Program-made: the position numbers and the translations under genes
Assembly (NCBI GenBank): GCA_021413965.1
Contig: JAIOPI010000023.1
Location: 56,000 to 119,999 of the forward strand
DNA from: Lentisphaerota bacterium
GTDB taxonomy: Bacteria; Verrucomicrobiota; Kiritimatiellia; UBA8416; JAIOPI01
Direction of reading: 5' to 3'
DNA length: 64,000 nucleotides
Shown here: piece after piece, positions 36,079-45,406 of the stretch
How the letters are laid out: every line of letters starts with the position of its first letter
Numbering within the stretch: position 1 is the stretch's first letter
The notes under the pieces: generated by a model
Told to the model about the DNA's origin: nothing
The model's input: only the letters and a program-made list of their open reading frames with translations
The model's database searches: none

Positions 36079-36297
36079 GTGCGCAGGATTGGACTATATG
36101 TCGGCTTGGTGATCATCAGCGTGCTGGGGGCGGGATGTGCGGCCGTGCAGCCATGGCAGCGCGGGACGATGGCCGACTACACGATGCGGCCGGACCGGGA
36201 TCCGCTGGCGGATTCGGAGTACGAGCACGTGTACTTCACGCGCGAGGGGGCGGCGGGCGGGCGTGGCGTGGGGGGCGGGGGCTGCGGCTGCAACTGA
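36079..36297 (+). CDS. DUF4266 lipoprotein
   Basis: 72 aa from the GTG at 36079. Lipobox LGAGC puts a lipidated Cys at about residue 20; then VQPWQRGTMADYTMRPDRDP, EHVYFTREGA and the terminal GGGGCGCN, all diagnostic of DUF4266. These small lipoproteins accompany DUF3570 and ApbE genes. The C-terminal CGC may bind metal or form a disulfide (inference). Last gene of the operon. Confidence 0.88.
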   Translation: MRRIGLYVGLVIISVLGAGCAAVQPWQRGTMADYTMRPDRDPLADSEYEHVYFTREGAAGGRGVGGGGCGCN

Positions 36298-36319
36298 CCG
36301 GTTCCGCGGGCCGGCCCGG

Positions 36320-36478
36320 CTAGGGATTGGTTTTCGCATCCGGCGGTTCGATGTCGGCCTGGCTGTGCAGGTGGCGGGTGGCTTCCGGCGTGCGCAGCAC
36401 TTTTACGATGCACCATCCGAACAGGGTGGTCACAAATCCAACCGACAGGATCATGATCAGCCATCCCCCGGGTGTCAT
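36320..36478 (-). CDS. Small transmembrane subunit of NSS transporter (MetS-like)
   Basis: 52 aa from the ATG at 36478. One transmembrane helix (GGWLIMILSVGFVTTLFGWCIVKVL) and a short polar tail, the layout of small NSS-transporter subunits such as MetS. The start overlaps the stop of the symporter gene by 4 bases, so the two are translationally coupled. Confidence 0.75.
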   Translation of the reverse strand: MTPGGWLIMILSVGFVTTLFGWCIVKVLRTPEATRHLHSQADIEPPDAKTNP

Positions 36479-38079
36479 GGGCGATCCTCCATGCCGCGCG
36501 GCAGGCCCATGCGGTTCCATCGCCTGACCGACTGCGCGGTCAGGAGCAGGAACAGGAGGAGCACGAGCAGGATGAAGCCCACGGTCGTCGCGACGACAGG
36601 GTCCTGGGTCATCTGGCGGGCGTAGCTGGCGGCGTTCTGCTTCAGCCACAGCACGAAGATGGCGAGCAGGTAGAGGGGCGAGACGTACTTGATGATGAAG
36701 ATGAAGACGCGGGGGATGCGGATCTCCGCGCCGCGCTGAAGTTCCGCATAGCCGCGCTCGGCGCCGAGCACCCAGCCGAAGAGGATCACGTGCACCGTCG
36801 CGAGCACGTAGATGCAGACCGAGCCGACCCAGAAGTCCATGGTATCGAGGGCCGCCGCATTCTTTGAGAAGTAGATGACGAGGGCGGTTCCGACGGCCGT
36901 GATAAAGCCGAGGAGGGACACGGACGCGCGCCGTCCGAGGCCGAGTCCCTCCTCCAGCAGGGCGATGGCGGGCTGGAGCATGGACAGGGAACTGGTGATG
37001 GCGGCGAGAAACAGCAGCAGGAAGAAGGCGGTGCCGACGAGGCGTCCGAGCGGCATGCAGTCGAAGATCATGGGCAGCGTCATGAAGCCGAGGTTGAAGG
37101 TGGACCCGGCGGCATCCTTCACGCCGGCGGCGCCGAGGAAGATAAAGGCGGCGGGCACGGTGATGAGCCCGCCCAGCGCGACTTCGCAGAACTCGTTGCC
37201 GGCGGTGGCGGTGAGCGCACTCAGGGCGATGTCGTCATCCGGCTTCAGGTAGCTGGCGTAGCAGGCGATGATGCCGAAGCCGACGGATAGTGAGAAGAAG
37301 ATCTGCCCGGCGGCTTCGAGCCACATGTTGGCATTGCCGAGGGATTGCCAGAGGGTGGTGCCGCCCCAATGCGGGTTCCACATGAAGCCGAGCCCGGTCA
37401 GGACGTTTTGATCGGGGATGGCGGGATTCGGGGTGCCCAACGTGAGGACGCGGACCAAGACGATCAGGGCGCATGCCACGAGGGCGGGCATGGCCCAGCG
37501 GCAGAAGGACTCAATGCCCTTGGCGATGCCGCGGTAGATGATCACGAAATTCACGAGGAAGCAGACCAGCAGATAGGGAATGGCGGAATTCCAGAATCCA
37601 TGGGGAAAGGTGAGGACGTCGCCGTCACCGGCCAGGCCGATGAACCCGCTGAAAAATTGCACGTAGGCGGCTTTCTCGAGTCCGAGCGAGAGGCTTCCGG
37701 TGGCGGTTTTGAAGGCGTAGGCGAGGCACCAGGCTTCGATGCACACGTAGTACATGTAGATGACGACGGGGATGAGGATGCCCAGCGCCCCGACGTAGGG
37801 AGCGGCGCGGGACTTCCAGATGGCGCGGAAGATGCCGGGGAGGGAATTGTAGCCGCGGTTGCCGGCGTAGCGGCCGAGGCTCCACTCGGCCCAGGCGATG
37901 GGCAGTCCGAGCAGGAACAGCGCGACGAAGTAGGGGATCATGAAGGCCCCGCCTTCATACTGGGCGGCCTTGCCGGGGAAGCGGAGGAAATTGCCGAGCC
38001 CTACCGCGCTACCGGTGACGGCCAGAATGACGCCGATGCGCGAGCCCCAGCCTTCCCGAGTGTGTGGCGATGGTGACAT
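36475..38079 (-). CDS. Sodium-dependent NSS/SNF family transporter
   Basis: 534 aa from the ATG at 38079; the frame opens upstream to 38250 without support. About 12 transmembrane helices. The hallmark GVILAVTGSAVGLGNFLRFPGKAAQYEGGAF lies at the start, where the Na+ and substrate sites form. GGLITVPAAFIFLGAAG and SLSMLQPAIALLEEG are further family segments. Imports an amino acid or similar amine with Na+; substrate unassigned. Followed by its small subunit gene. Confidence 0.92.
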   Translation of the reverse strand: MSPSPHTREGWGSRIGVILAVTGSAVGLGNFLRFPGKAAQYEGGAFMIPYFVALFLLGLPIAWAEWSLGRYAGNRGYNSLPGIFRAIWKSRAAPYVGALGILIPVVIYMYYVCIEAWCLAYAFKTATGSLSLGLEKAAYVQFFSGFIGLAGDGDVLTFPHGFWNSAIPYLLVCFLVNFVIIYRGIAKGIESFCRWAMPALVACALIVLVRVLTLGTPNPAIPDQNVLTGLGFMWNPHWGGTTLWQSLGNANMWLEAAGQIFFSLSVGFGIIACYASYLKPDDDIALSALTATAGNEFCEVALGGLITVPAAFIFLGAAGVKDAAGSTFNLGFMTLPMIFDCMPLGRLVGTAFFLLLFLAAITSSLSMLQPAIALLEEGLGLGRRASVSLLGFITAVGTALVIYFSKNAAALDTMDFWVGSVCIYVLATVHVILFGWVLGAERGYAELQRGAEIRIPRVFIFIIKYVSPLYLLAIFVLWLKQNAASYARQMTQDPVVATTVGFILLVLLLFLLLTAQSVRRWNRMGLPRGMEDRP

Positions 38080-38093
38080 GGCGCGGGGGCATT

Positions 38094-38909
38094 CTAGAAG
38101 ACCATGCCGGCGCGGGCGCCGATGACGTCTGATGACGACTCCGGTTGCAGGAATCCCTCGTCGGTGACGTCGGACTCGCCGAACGTCATGAACTCGGCGT
38201 AGAGGGAGGCGGTGAACCGGCTGGCCGTGAAACCGGCGGAGGCGCTCCACCCGGCCTCGCGACCGGGTTCGAGCTCGACGTCATCCGGACCGCCGACATT
38301 GGAGAGGTCGACGGACTCGGAATTCCAGACGGGCAGATCGGCTTCGACGGACGCGAAGCAGGCGTGGGAATCATCGAGGGCGACGTTCACGCCTAGGCCG
38401 AGCACGCCGCAGAGCGTGGCCCAATATTCCTCGTAGCCATACAGGCCGATGTCGCTGTCGCCGAGGTGCGTGTCCAGTGTCCGCAGCCAGGTTGAAAGGC
38501 CGAAGCCGCCAAAGGGCACCAGCGTGGTGCTTGTCGTGAGGGGTAGCGGGGTGCCCAGGGCGCCCTTGATGCGCAAGCCGGTATAGGATGTTTCGCTGTT
38601 GATGGGGGTGACGGAGCCGTCATCCGACTGAATTCCGCCGTCGTAGTCCGCCTCGCCGAAGTAGAATTCGGCCAGACCGATCAGGATCAGGCGCGGATTC
38701 AGTGGCGCTTGGATATCCGCGCCGATGCCGAATCGCGGGCCTTCCTCCCGCACAACTCGCTCGCCCTGGTACGTTTCCTCCCAGGTGAAGGATTCGACGA
38801 TGCCGTAGACGCGGAAATCCGTATTGGACGTCGAATGGCCGATGGCCGGGCGCGCCAAGGCGGCGGTGCACAGGCAACCGAAGGCGATGCGTTTCAAATA
38901 GGCGGGCAT
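38094..38909 (-). CDS. Exported beta-barrel-like protein
   Basis: 271 aa. Signal peptide MPAYLKRIAFGCLCTAALARPAIG-HST. The remainder has alternating strands with Gly/aromatic residues (FGIGADIQAPLNPRLILIGL; TASLYAEFMTFG) and ends GARAGMVF with a terminal Phe, as in outer-membrane barrels. Family not recognised. It begins directly after the stop of the UgpC-like gene with no spacer. Confidence 0.72.
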   Translation of the reverse strand: MPAYLKRIAFGCLCTAALARPAIGHSTSNTDFRVYGIVESFTWEETYQGERVVREEGPRFGIGADIQAPLNPRLILIGLAEFYFGEADYDGGIQSDDGSVTPINSETSYTGLRIKGALGTPLPLTTSTTLVPFGGFGLSTWLRTLDTHLGDSDIGLYGYEEYWATLCGVLGLGVNVALDDSHACFASVEADLPVWNSESVDLSNVGGPDDVELEPGREAGWSASAGFTASRFTASLYAEFMTFGESDVTDEGFLQPESSSDVIGARAGMVF

Positions 38910-40013
38910 CTACCGGATCCGTTGTTCCGTAGCTGTATCGAAGAAGCGTGCTTTCGAAATGAAGACCGGCAGTTCGACTTCCGTACCGACGCGGAACTGC
39001 TGATGCGGGTCCGTGCGGGCGGTAAAGCGTGCCGGGCCGGCAGACAGATGGACATAGGCTTCCGAGCCCATGGGTTCGACGACGTCCACTTTGGCTTTCA
39101 GTCGCGGCAGGGAGGCGTCCTGTTCGGCGCGAAGGGAGCCAATGTCCTCAGGTCGAATCCCGAGGGTGACAGGCCTGCCGAGGTAAGCGGCCAGCGAGGC
39201 GCGCATGGCGGGGGGGACGGGCAATTTGACGCCGCCCTCCGCCAGAAACATCATATGCTCACCGGTTCCGCTGACCTGCCCGTTGGCGAAATTCATGGGA
39301 GGTGTGCCGATGAACCCGGCGACGAACATGTCGGCCGGATCATCATAGAGTGTCAGCGGATCGGCGACCTGGTGGACGAGTCCGTCTTTCATGACGACGA
39401 TGCGGTCGCCCATGGTCATGGCTTCGATCTGATCGTGGGTGACATAGAGCATGGTCGCCGCCAGCTGGTCGTGCAGCTGGCTGATTTCGACACGCATTTG
39501 GACGCGCAGCTTGGCGTCGAGGTTGGAAAGCGGTTCGTCGAAGAGAAAGACGGCGGGCTTGCGCACGATGGCGCGACCGACGGCGACGCGCTGGCGCTGG
39601 CCGCCGGAGAGGGCCTTGGGCCGGCGCTCAAGGAGCTGTTCAAGGCCCAGGATGCGGGCGGCCTCGCGGATGCGCTGGTCGATTTCCTGGCGGGAGAATT
39701 TGCGCAGTTTGAGGCCGAAGGCCATGTTGTCGTAGACGGTCATGTGGGGATAGAGGGCGTAGTTCTGGAAGACCATGGCGATGTCGCGATCCTTGGGGGG
39801 GATATCGTTGACGACGCGGTCGCCGATGGCGATGGAGCCGGCCGAGATTTCCTCGAGGCCGGCGACCATGCGGAGCGTTGTGGACTTGCCGCAGCCGGAG
39901 GGGCCCACGAGCACGACGAATTCGCCGTCGGCAATATCGAGATTGAAGTCTGCTACGGCCTTCACGTTGCCGGGGTAGACCTTGTCGACGTGCTGCAGGG
40001 TAACCTTGGCCAT
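38910..40013 (-). CDS. MalK/UgpC-type ABC transporter ATPase
   Basis: 367 aa. Walker A GPSGCGKST (residues 37-45), signature LSGGQRQRVAVGRA, Walker B VFLFDEPLSNLDA, and a C-terminal TOBE-type domain (VTLGIRPEDIGSL). GGAG lies 7 bases before the ATG. This type energises carbohydrate or glycerol-3-phosphate importers and is often shared by several systems. No permease or binding protein is nearby. Confidence 0.93.
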   Translation of the reverse strand: MAKVTLQHVDKVYPGNVKAVADFNLDIADGEFVVLVGPSGCGKSTTLRMVAGLEEISAGSIAIGDRVVNDIPPKDRDIAMVFQNYALYPHMTVYDNMAFGLKLRKFSRQEIDQRIREAARILGLEQLLERRPKALSGGQRQRVAVGRAIVRKPAVFLFDEPLSNLDAKLRVQMRVEISQLHDQLAATMLYVTHDQIEAMTMGDRIVVMKDGLVHQVADPLTLYDDPADMFVAGFIGTPPMNFANGQVSGTGEHMMFLAEGGVKLPVPPAMRASLAAYLGRPVTLGIRPEDIGSLRAEQDASLPRLKAKVDVVEPMGSEAYVHLSAGPARFTARTDPHQQFRVGTEVELPVFISKARFFDTATEQRIR

Positions 40014-40040
40014 AGTATTCTCCAGTGCTAAACTTAGTTA

Positions 40041-40069
40041 AGGCTAACGGGTTCCCGCGGGCCTGACAA
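40041..40069 (-). promoter_or_regulatory. Putative promoter of the UgpC-type ATPase gene
   Basis: On the minus strand TTGTCA (40069-40064), a 17-base spacer and TAGCCT (40046-40041), 28 bases before the start codon at 40013. Confidence 0.4.
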
Positions 40070-40173
40070 GCGCGGATAAGCGGGTAATCGGGCGGTAAAG
40101 CCCGATTCCGGGTGCGGTGGCGGTGTTTCGGGGAGCACCCGGGCGTTGGCATGCGGGAATTATAGGGAACGCC

Positions 40174-40719
40174 ATGCGACCAGCTGGGCAGGCAGGAGTG
40201 GAACCGGAGAGGACGGGCAGGGGCGCCGGCACGTCCTTTGTGGTCGACCACATGGTGATCAAGCTGGGGAAGTACTTGCGCGTTCTCGGGTACGATGCGG
40301 TATGGGACAGCCGGCTGCGGACGCACGAGCTGATCCAATGGGCCAACCGGGAGGGGCGCGTCTTTGTCACGCGCAACGGGCGGCTGAAAGATCAGTATCC
40401 GGCGGCGCAGCGGGTGCTGCAGGTGGTGTCATCGGAGCCCGTGGCCCAGTTGAGGGCGGTGCAGGCGGCGTATCACCTGGATCCGCGGCAGGCGCTCTTC
40501 ACCTGCTGCATCCGCTGTAACGTGCCGCTGGTCCCGGTGGGCGACAAGGAGGCCGTTCGGGGTCGGGTTCACCCGCGCGTGTTCGCGCGGCAGTCTCATT
40601 TTTTCAGTTGCCCGGTATGCGGCACGGTTTTCTGGCGGGGCAGCCACGTTCGCAACACGTGTTGCAAGCTGGGGCTGCCGGTGCCGGATGACACGGCGCC
40701 GGCGCGCCCGCCGGGGTGA
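40174..40719 (+). CDS. Mut7-C RNase domain protein
   Basis: 181 aa from the ATG at 40174. PIN-like Mut7-C domain: VVDHMVIKLGKYLRVLGYDAVWD and REGRVFVTRNGRL. A zinc-ribbon follows: TCCIRCNVPL and CPVCGTVFWRGSH. Predicted RNase or RNA-binding protein. The usual ubiquitin-like N-terminal domain is absent. Confidence 0.85.
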   Translation: MRPAGQAGVEPERTGRGAGTSFVVDHMVIKLGKYLRVLGYDAVWDSRLRTHELIQWANREGRVFVTRNGRLKDQYPAAQRVLQVVSSEPVAQLRAVQAAYHLDPRQALFTCCIRCNVPLVPVGDKEAVRGRVHPRVFARQSHFFSCPVCGTVFWRGSHVRNTCCKLGLPVPDDTAPARPPG

Positions 40720-40737
40720 CAAGCGCCGCCGTGGCCG

Positions 40738-41910
40738 CTAGTCCTGCAGGGCTTCGAGGGCAAGCAGGGCGTAGGAGGTGACGAGCACCGGGTCGTTTTC
40801 CCAGTAGCGGCCGATGTCGTTCATCCAGTAGCCGGCCCCCGTGGCGGGATCGATGCGCTGCAGGTCGATCAGTTTGCGAGCGACGGCCTCGCGCCAGTTG
40901 ACGGCGGAGCCATCGTCGCGGTTGATCACGTCGACGCGCGTTGCATCGAGCGCGCGGGTCAGCACGTGGTAGAAGAAGAAGCGGCCTTCCTGGCCGAGGC
41001 CCGGATTTTCGTCGAGCGTCCAGTGGTGCTGGGCCCACTTGAGGGCCGAGCGCACGCGCACATCTTCGCGCGACACATCGGCGAAGACGAGCGCCAGCAG
41101 GCCGGCGTAGGTAATGCTGCCGTAGGAGCGGAGGACGACGACGCCTTCGGCATTGGTGGTGGTCCCCGCCTTGGGGTCGGTGGGATTGTAGAAGAAGCCA
41201 CCCGCGTCCTCGGGGCCGGCCGCGGCGGTGTTCTGCATGCGTTCAATGTACGTGACGGTTTCATTCCAGTTGATATCGGCGTGTGGCTCGCCGGCGGGGC
41301 GGGACTCCTCGACATCAGCGGTCAGCCGCATGCCCTGGGCGGCGTAGTAGGTATTGAGGAGGTCGGTGTAGGCGCGCTTCGTGTTGGAATCATAGCCGAA
41401 GCCGCCGCGGTATTCGTCATCGCCCATGTACTGCGCACCGGCGACGAAGGCGCGCGCCTGCTGGACGACGCGCGTGACATCGGGGCGGCGCGTGGCATGC
41501 AGGGCGGTCATGCAGATGGCGGTGTTGTAGTTGGCAAGCCCGCCCCCCTTCTTGCCTGGGACGTCGCGGCAGATGGAGCCATTGGTCTGGACGCAGGAGA
41601 GGATGTAGCGGACGGCGGCGTCCGCGGCTTCCGGCTGGGAAGACGGGGTGTCGTTGACCATGGTCCAGAGGGCGAGGGCGGTGAGCGCGGGGTAGTCGGC
41701 GTTGGACCAGGACCCGTCGGGTTTCTGGTTGGCGGCCAGCCATTTCAGTCCGCGTTCGACGGCGGCGTCGACTTCATGACGGAGGGACGTATCCAGCGTG
41801 CCGGTCAGCGGGGCGGACGACGTCATGGCGACGGATTGGGTGTCGGCGATGGTCGAGATCGGCAGGGCGAGTGCGAGCAGCCAAGAGAAGGCGCGCAGTG
41901 GCGATGGCAT
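40738..41910 (-). CDS. Exported prenyltransferase/squalene-cyclase-like repeat protein
   Basis: 390 aa from the ATG at 41910, where AAAGGA lies 7 bases upstream (an ATG at 41937 is possible). Signal peptide MPSPLRAFSWLLALALPIST. Then alpha/alpha-toroid repeats of the squalene-hopene cyclase type (GLKWLAANQKPDGSWSNADYPALTALALW; FGYDSNTKRAYTDLLNTYYA). The DxDD catalytic motif of cyclases is not seen, so it is a non-enzymatic or distinct member, as is common in planctomycete-like genomes. Confidence 0.82.
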   Translation of the reverse strand: MPSPLRAFSWLLALALPISTIADTQSVAMTSSAPLTGTLDTSLRHEVDAAVERGLKWLAANQKPDGSWSNADYPALTALALWTMVNDTPSSQPEAADAAVRYILSCVQTNGSICRDVPGKKGGGLANYNTAICMTALHATRRPDVTRVVQQARAFVAGAQYMGDDEYRGGFGYDSNTKRAYTDLLNTYYAAQGMRLTADVEESRPAGEPHADINWNETVTYIERMQNTAAAGPEDAGGFFYNPTDPKAGTTTNAEGVVVLRSYGSITYAGLLALVFADVSREDVRVRSALKWAQHHWTLDENPGLGQEGRFFFYHVLTRALDATRVDVINRDDGSAVNWREAVARKLIDLQRIDPATGAGYWMNDIGRYWENDPVLVTSYALLALEALQD

Positions 41911-42170
41911 GGTGGAGTCCTTTCGGTGCATGTTCATTTCAGACTTAAGACGTCTGTGGCGCCGGGAATCTTAGCGCATGTGGGGCCGGCGAAACCACGG
42001 ATTTCCGGAAGGCTGGGACGGTTCGGGGTGTCGCCGCCGCAGATTCTGGCGACGGCGGTGAGCGGGCAGCTTGCGCGGAGGGGAGTGGAAACCGTGTTTG
42101 GCCGACCGCCTCGCATTGCATTCGTGAGGGAAGTCGGATAGAAGGCGTATGGATTGTCCGCGCACACGCC

Positions 42171-42896
42171 ATGACTAGCAGCAAGACCAGCGAGCGGTTC
42201 CTGGTGCTCATTCCGGCGTACCGGGAGGAGGGGCGGATCGGTCGCGTGGTGGCGGCGATCGCGCCGCATGCGCCTGTGCTGGTTGTGGACGACGGGTCTC
42301 CCGACGGAACGGCAGAGGAGGCGCGGCGGGCGGGGGCGGTGGTCATCCGCCACACGGTGAACCAGGGCAAGGGGGCGGCGCTGCAGACGGGGTTGCGCCA
42401 CGCGGCGGAGCAGGGCGTCGATTTTGTGGTCACGATGGATGGCGACGGGCAGCACGATCCGGCGGATCTGCCCGGTTTTCTGCGGGCGCGCCAGGACGAG
42501 CATGCCGATGTGATTGTCGGCAGTCGCATGGGCGATCCGCGCGGGATGCCGTTTGTCCGGCGGATGACGAACCGGTTCATGAGCTGGCTGCTCAGCCGGG
42601 AAATGGGGCAGCGGGTGCCGGACACGCAGTCGGGCTACCGTCTCTATGCACGATCGACGTGGCCGCATCTGCGCACGGAGCAGTCCGGATTTGCAGCGGA
42701 GTCGGCGGTGTTGTTGAATCTGGCGGCGCAGGGGCTCACGATTGGGTCCGTGCCGATCCGGGTGATTTACGGGGACGAGAAGAGTAAAATCCGGCCTGGA
42801 CGCGATACGGTGCGGTTCTTCAGGATGCTGAGGGATCATCGTCGCCAGGTGCGGGATGGGGCCAGGGGATTGCCGTCGGAATCAACGAGGGAGTAG
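42171..42896 (+). CDS. Family 2 glycosyltransferase (DPM1-like)
   Basis: 241 aa GT-A enzyme. It has [29 protein letters not shown] and [17 protein letters not shown] (donor and metal site), then [18 protein letters not shown] and DTQSGYRLY as in polyprenol-phosphate sugar transferases. No transmembrane helix. It ends 2 bases before the DedA gene, an operon. Confidence 0.92.
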   Translation: MTSSKTSERFLVLIPAYREEGRIGRVVAAIAPHAPVLVVDDGSPDGTAEEARRAGAVVIRHTVNQGKGAALQTGLRHAAEQGVDFVVTMDGDGQHDPADLPGFLRARQDEHADVIVGSRMGDPRGMPFVRRMTNRFMSWLLSREMGQRVPDTQSGYRLYARSTWPHLRTEQSGFAAESAVLLNLAAQGLTIGSVPIRVIYGDEKSKIRPGRDTVRFFRMLRDHRRQVRDGARGLPSESTRE

Positions 42897-42898
42897 AC

Positions 42899-43546
42899 AT
42901 GCTGCATTCGGTCATCGAGTGGATTGTGAATACGGTGGGGCAGTGGGGATATCCGGGGATTGTCGTGATGATGTTCCTGGAGAGTTCCTGTTTTCCGTTT
43001 CCAAGCGAAGTGGTGATGATTCCGGCCGGGTACCTGTCGTCCGGCGCATACCTGACGTCGCCAGGCTATGTGGCGGGGCATGAAATGAATGCGTGGGCGG
43101 CCATCAGCATGGGGATCATCGGGAGTTGGCTGGGTGCGCTGTTCAACTACTACCTGGCGCTGTGGCTGGGGCGCCCGCTGTTGCTGAAGTGGGGCAAGTA
43201 CCTGCTGATATCCGAGAAGAATTTCGAGAAGGGCGAGCGGTTCTTCCAGCGGCACGGCGAGATCAGTACGTTCACAGGGCGCTTGATTCCCGTGGTGCGG
43301 CAGTACGTGTCCCTGCCGGCGGGGATTGCGCGCATGCACATGGGGCATTTTCTGTTCTTCACCGGACTAGGGGCGGGTATCTGGGTTTCGGTTCTGACGT
43401 GGATCGGCTACGTGGCGGGGCAGAACGAGGCGTTGATCCGCAAGTATTCGCACACGGCGACGATCCTGGCGCTATGCGGGTGCGGCGCGATCGTGGCGCT
43501 CTATGTGTGGCGCCATCGCCGCCGGCGCGCGGCTGGCGCGGTCTGA
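42899..43546 (+). CDS. DedA family membrane protein
   Basis: 215 aa. DedA features are [17 protein letters not shown], then [32 protein letters not shown], with about five hydrophobic segments. Members act as undecaprenyl-phosphate or lipid flippases; this matches the neighbouring polyprenol-type glycosyltransferase. The basic C-terminus ([11 protein letters not shown]) is cytoplasmic. Confidence 0.93.
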   Translation: MLHSVIEWIVNTVGQWGYPGIVVMMFLESSCFPFPSEVVMIPAGYLSSGAYLTSPGYVAGHEMNAWAAISMGIIGSWLGALFNYYLALWLGRPLLLKWGKYLLISEKNFEKGERFFQRHGEISTFTGRLIPVVRQYVSLPAGIARMHMGHFLFFTGLGAGIWVSVLTWIGYVAGQNEALIRKYSHTATILALCGCGAIVALYVWRHRRRRAAGAV

Positions 43547-43570
43547 GTGGCGGCCTGGGGTTGAACCCCG

Positions 43571-44668
43571 TCAGGTCTGGCGGGGCGTCAGCAGGCTCTG
43601 GTAGAGGGCATGGTAGGCGTTGACCATGCTGTCCGGCGTGAACGCGGTCTGCATGCGTTTGCGGGCGGCGTCGCCGAGCCGGAGGCGCAGCGCTTCGTCG
43701 CGGACGAGGCGCACGAGGGCGTTGGCGAGGGCCTCGGGATTGTCGGGTGGCACGAGCACGCCGGTCTCCTCGGGCACGACGGAGTACATCAATCCCCCCA
43801 CGGCGCTGGCCACCACCGGCCGCCCTCCCGCCATGGCTTCGAGGGCGGTGTTGCCCATGCCTTCCGCGCGCGACGGCATGACGCAGACATCGGCGGCTTG
43901 GAAGAGGTCGGCGGCGTCGCTGCGATGGCCGAGCATGTGCACGCGATCCGCGGGCAGGGCTGAATGGGCGAGGCGTTCCAGCGCGGGACGTTCGGGGCCA
44001 TCGCCGGCGATCCAGAGGCGATAGGGCGGTGCGTCTGGGGGCCAGCGTGCGCAGGCGTGCAAGAGCACGTCGATGCCCTTGCGGTGGTCGAGGCTGCCCA
44101 TGGCGAGCAGGACGACGAGATCGGGGGGACATTTGAGATCGCGCCGGACGGCGGCGCGGGAGCGTTTGGCCTGCGTGCGCTGGGGATCGACGACGCTGCA
44201 GATCAGATGACGGCGGGAGTCGGGAACGCCGGCGGCGCGCAAATGTTCGACGACGGCGGGCGAGATGCCGACGGCGGCGGTGACCCAGTGGTTCCAGATG
44301 AGACGGCTTTTGAGGCCAGGGCGGATGGCGCGATCCATGCGCTTGGTGGCCACGATGGGAATGCCGAGCGGCCTGGCGGCCATGCTGCCGAGCCAGATGG
44401 CGTGTCCGGAGTGGAGGTGGACAATATCCACGGGGCGCTGGCGCCAGCGATGGCGCAGGCGCCACATCGTGAGCATGTCGGCGGCGTTGCGGGGCGCGAG
44501 GGCGACGACGGGAATGCCGAGGGCCACGGCGCGGCGATGGGACTCGCTGTCGGGAAGGGCGTAGAGGGTGACGTCCACGCCGCGGGCGCGAAGGCCCTGG
44601 AGCAGGAGGAAGACCTGCACTTCGCCGCCGCTGTAGCCGGGGCTGGCGTTGACGTGGGCGACGTGCAT
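43571..44668 (-). CDS. Family 4 glycosyltransferase
   Basis: 365 aa GT-B enzyme. It has an N-terminal acceptor domain (GYSGGEVQVFLLLQGL), DIVHLHSGHAIWLGS, and a C-terminal donor domain with AMGSLDHRKGIDVLL, RVHMLGHRSDAADLF and PSRAEGMGNTALEAMAGGRPVVAS (the E-x7-E nucleotide-sugar site). Starts immediately after the stop of the barrel-like gene. Likely for surface glycan synthesis. Confidence 0.92.
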   Translation of the reverse strand: MHVAHVNASPGYSGGEVQVFLLLQGLRARGVDVTLYALPDSESHRRAVALGIPVVALAPRNAADMLTMWRLRHRWRQRPVDIVHLHSGHAIWLGSMAARPLGIPIVATKRMDRAIRPGLKSRLIWNHWVTAAVGISPAVVEHLRAAGVPDSRRHLICSVVDPQRTQAKRSRAAVRRDLKCPPDLVVLLAMGSLDHRKGIDVLLHACARWPPDAPPYRLWIAGDGPERPALERLAHSALPADRVHMLGHRSDAADLFQAADVCVMPSRAEGMGNTALEAMAGGRPVVASAVGGLMYSVVPEETGVLVPPDNPEALANALVRLVRDEALRLRLGDAARKRMQTAFTPDSMVNAYHALYQSLLTPRQT

Positions 44669-45175
44669 TTAGCGAAAGTAGAGTCGCATGCCGATGGCGG
44701 CGTTGAAGGACAGTTCAGCCTGGGGGGTGATGTCAACGATCGGGGCGACTTCGAAGAAGGCGTCGTAGGGGCCGGTGTACGGCAGGAAGTTCACGCCAAC
44801 GGGGAAGCGCGCGCCGACCACGGTGGCGTCATCATTGGGTTCATCGGGATCGCCTTCGGCCTCGAACTTGATGCGCCCGCCCAGGCCGAAATACACGGGC
44901 AAGGTTCCGGCCAGGTTGCGCGGCATGAGCCAGTCATAGCGGTGGATGAGATAATCGCCATGGAGTTGGAGGGAGCTGTTGTACTCGTAGGACCAGGCCA
45001 GTCCGGCGTCGAGCGCGACGGTGTCTGACATCCACTTCTTGACGGTGATGCCGGTGGGTTCCCCGAGCATGAGGCCGGCGCCGATCCGCTGGACCGGGGC
45101 CTGCGGCTGGCTTTGGGCGCCGGCGGTGGCGAGGCTGCAGGCAAGGACCAAGGCGGCAAACCTGATTGTGCGCAT
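44669..45175 (-). CDS. BAPKO_0422/DUF3996-like outer-membrane protein
   Basis: 168 aa from the ATG at 45175 with GGAG 6 bases upstream. Signal peptide MRTIRFAALVLACSLATAGAQS. Then GAGLMLGEPTGITVKKWMSDTVALDAGLAWSYEY, the pattern of the BAPKO_0422/DUF3996 barrels, and a terminal strand AAIGMRLYFR. Immediately upstream of the glycosyltransferase gene. Confidence 0.72.
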   Translation of the reverse strand: MRTIRFAALVLACSLATAGAQSQPQAPVQRIGAGLMLGEPTGITVKKWMSDTVALDAGLAWSYEYNSSLQLHGDYLIHRYDWLMPRNLAGTLPVYFGLGGRIKFEAEGDPDEPNDDATVVGARFPVGVNFLPYTGPYDAFFEVAPIVDITPQAELSFNAAIGMRLYFR

Positions 45176-45406
45176 GATGAGCTCCGTAACGTTCGAGATG
45201 GAACGGTTTGATGAACCGGCAGCCAGTGTAACCAACGCGGCGCTGACTGCAAGCCTTCAGCCGAGGGCCTTCAGCCCCGGGCCCTGAGCGCGGTTGCGCG
45301 ATTTCCATGGGGCCTTGTGGCCGTGTTCCTGCTGCCACCGCGCGGCTCGGCGGGACGCCTCGCCCCACCTGCCAGGATGACGGCACCGGGCGCAGGCCGG
45401 CGTCGC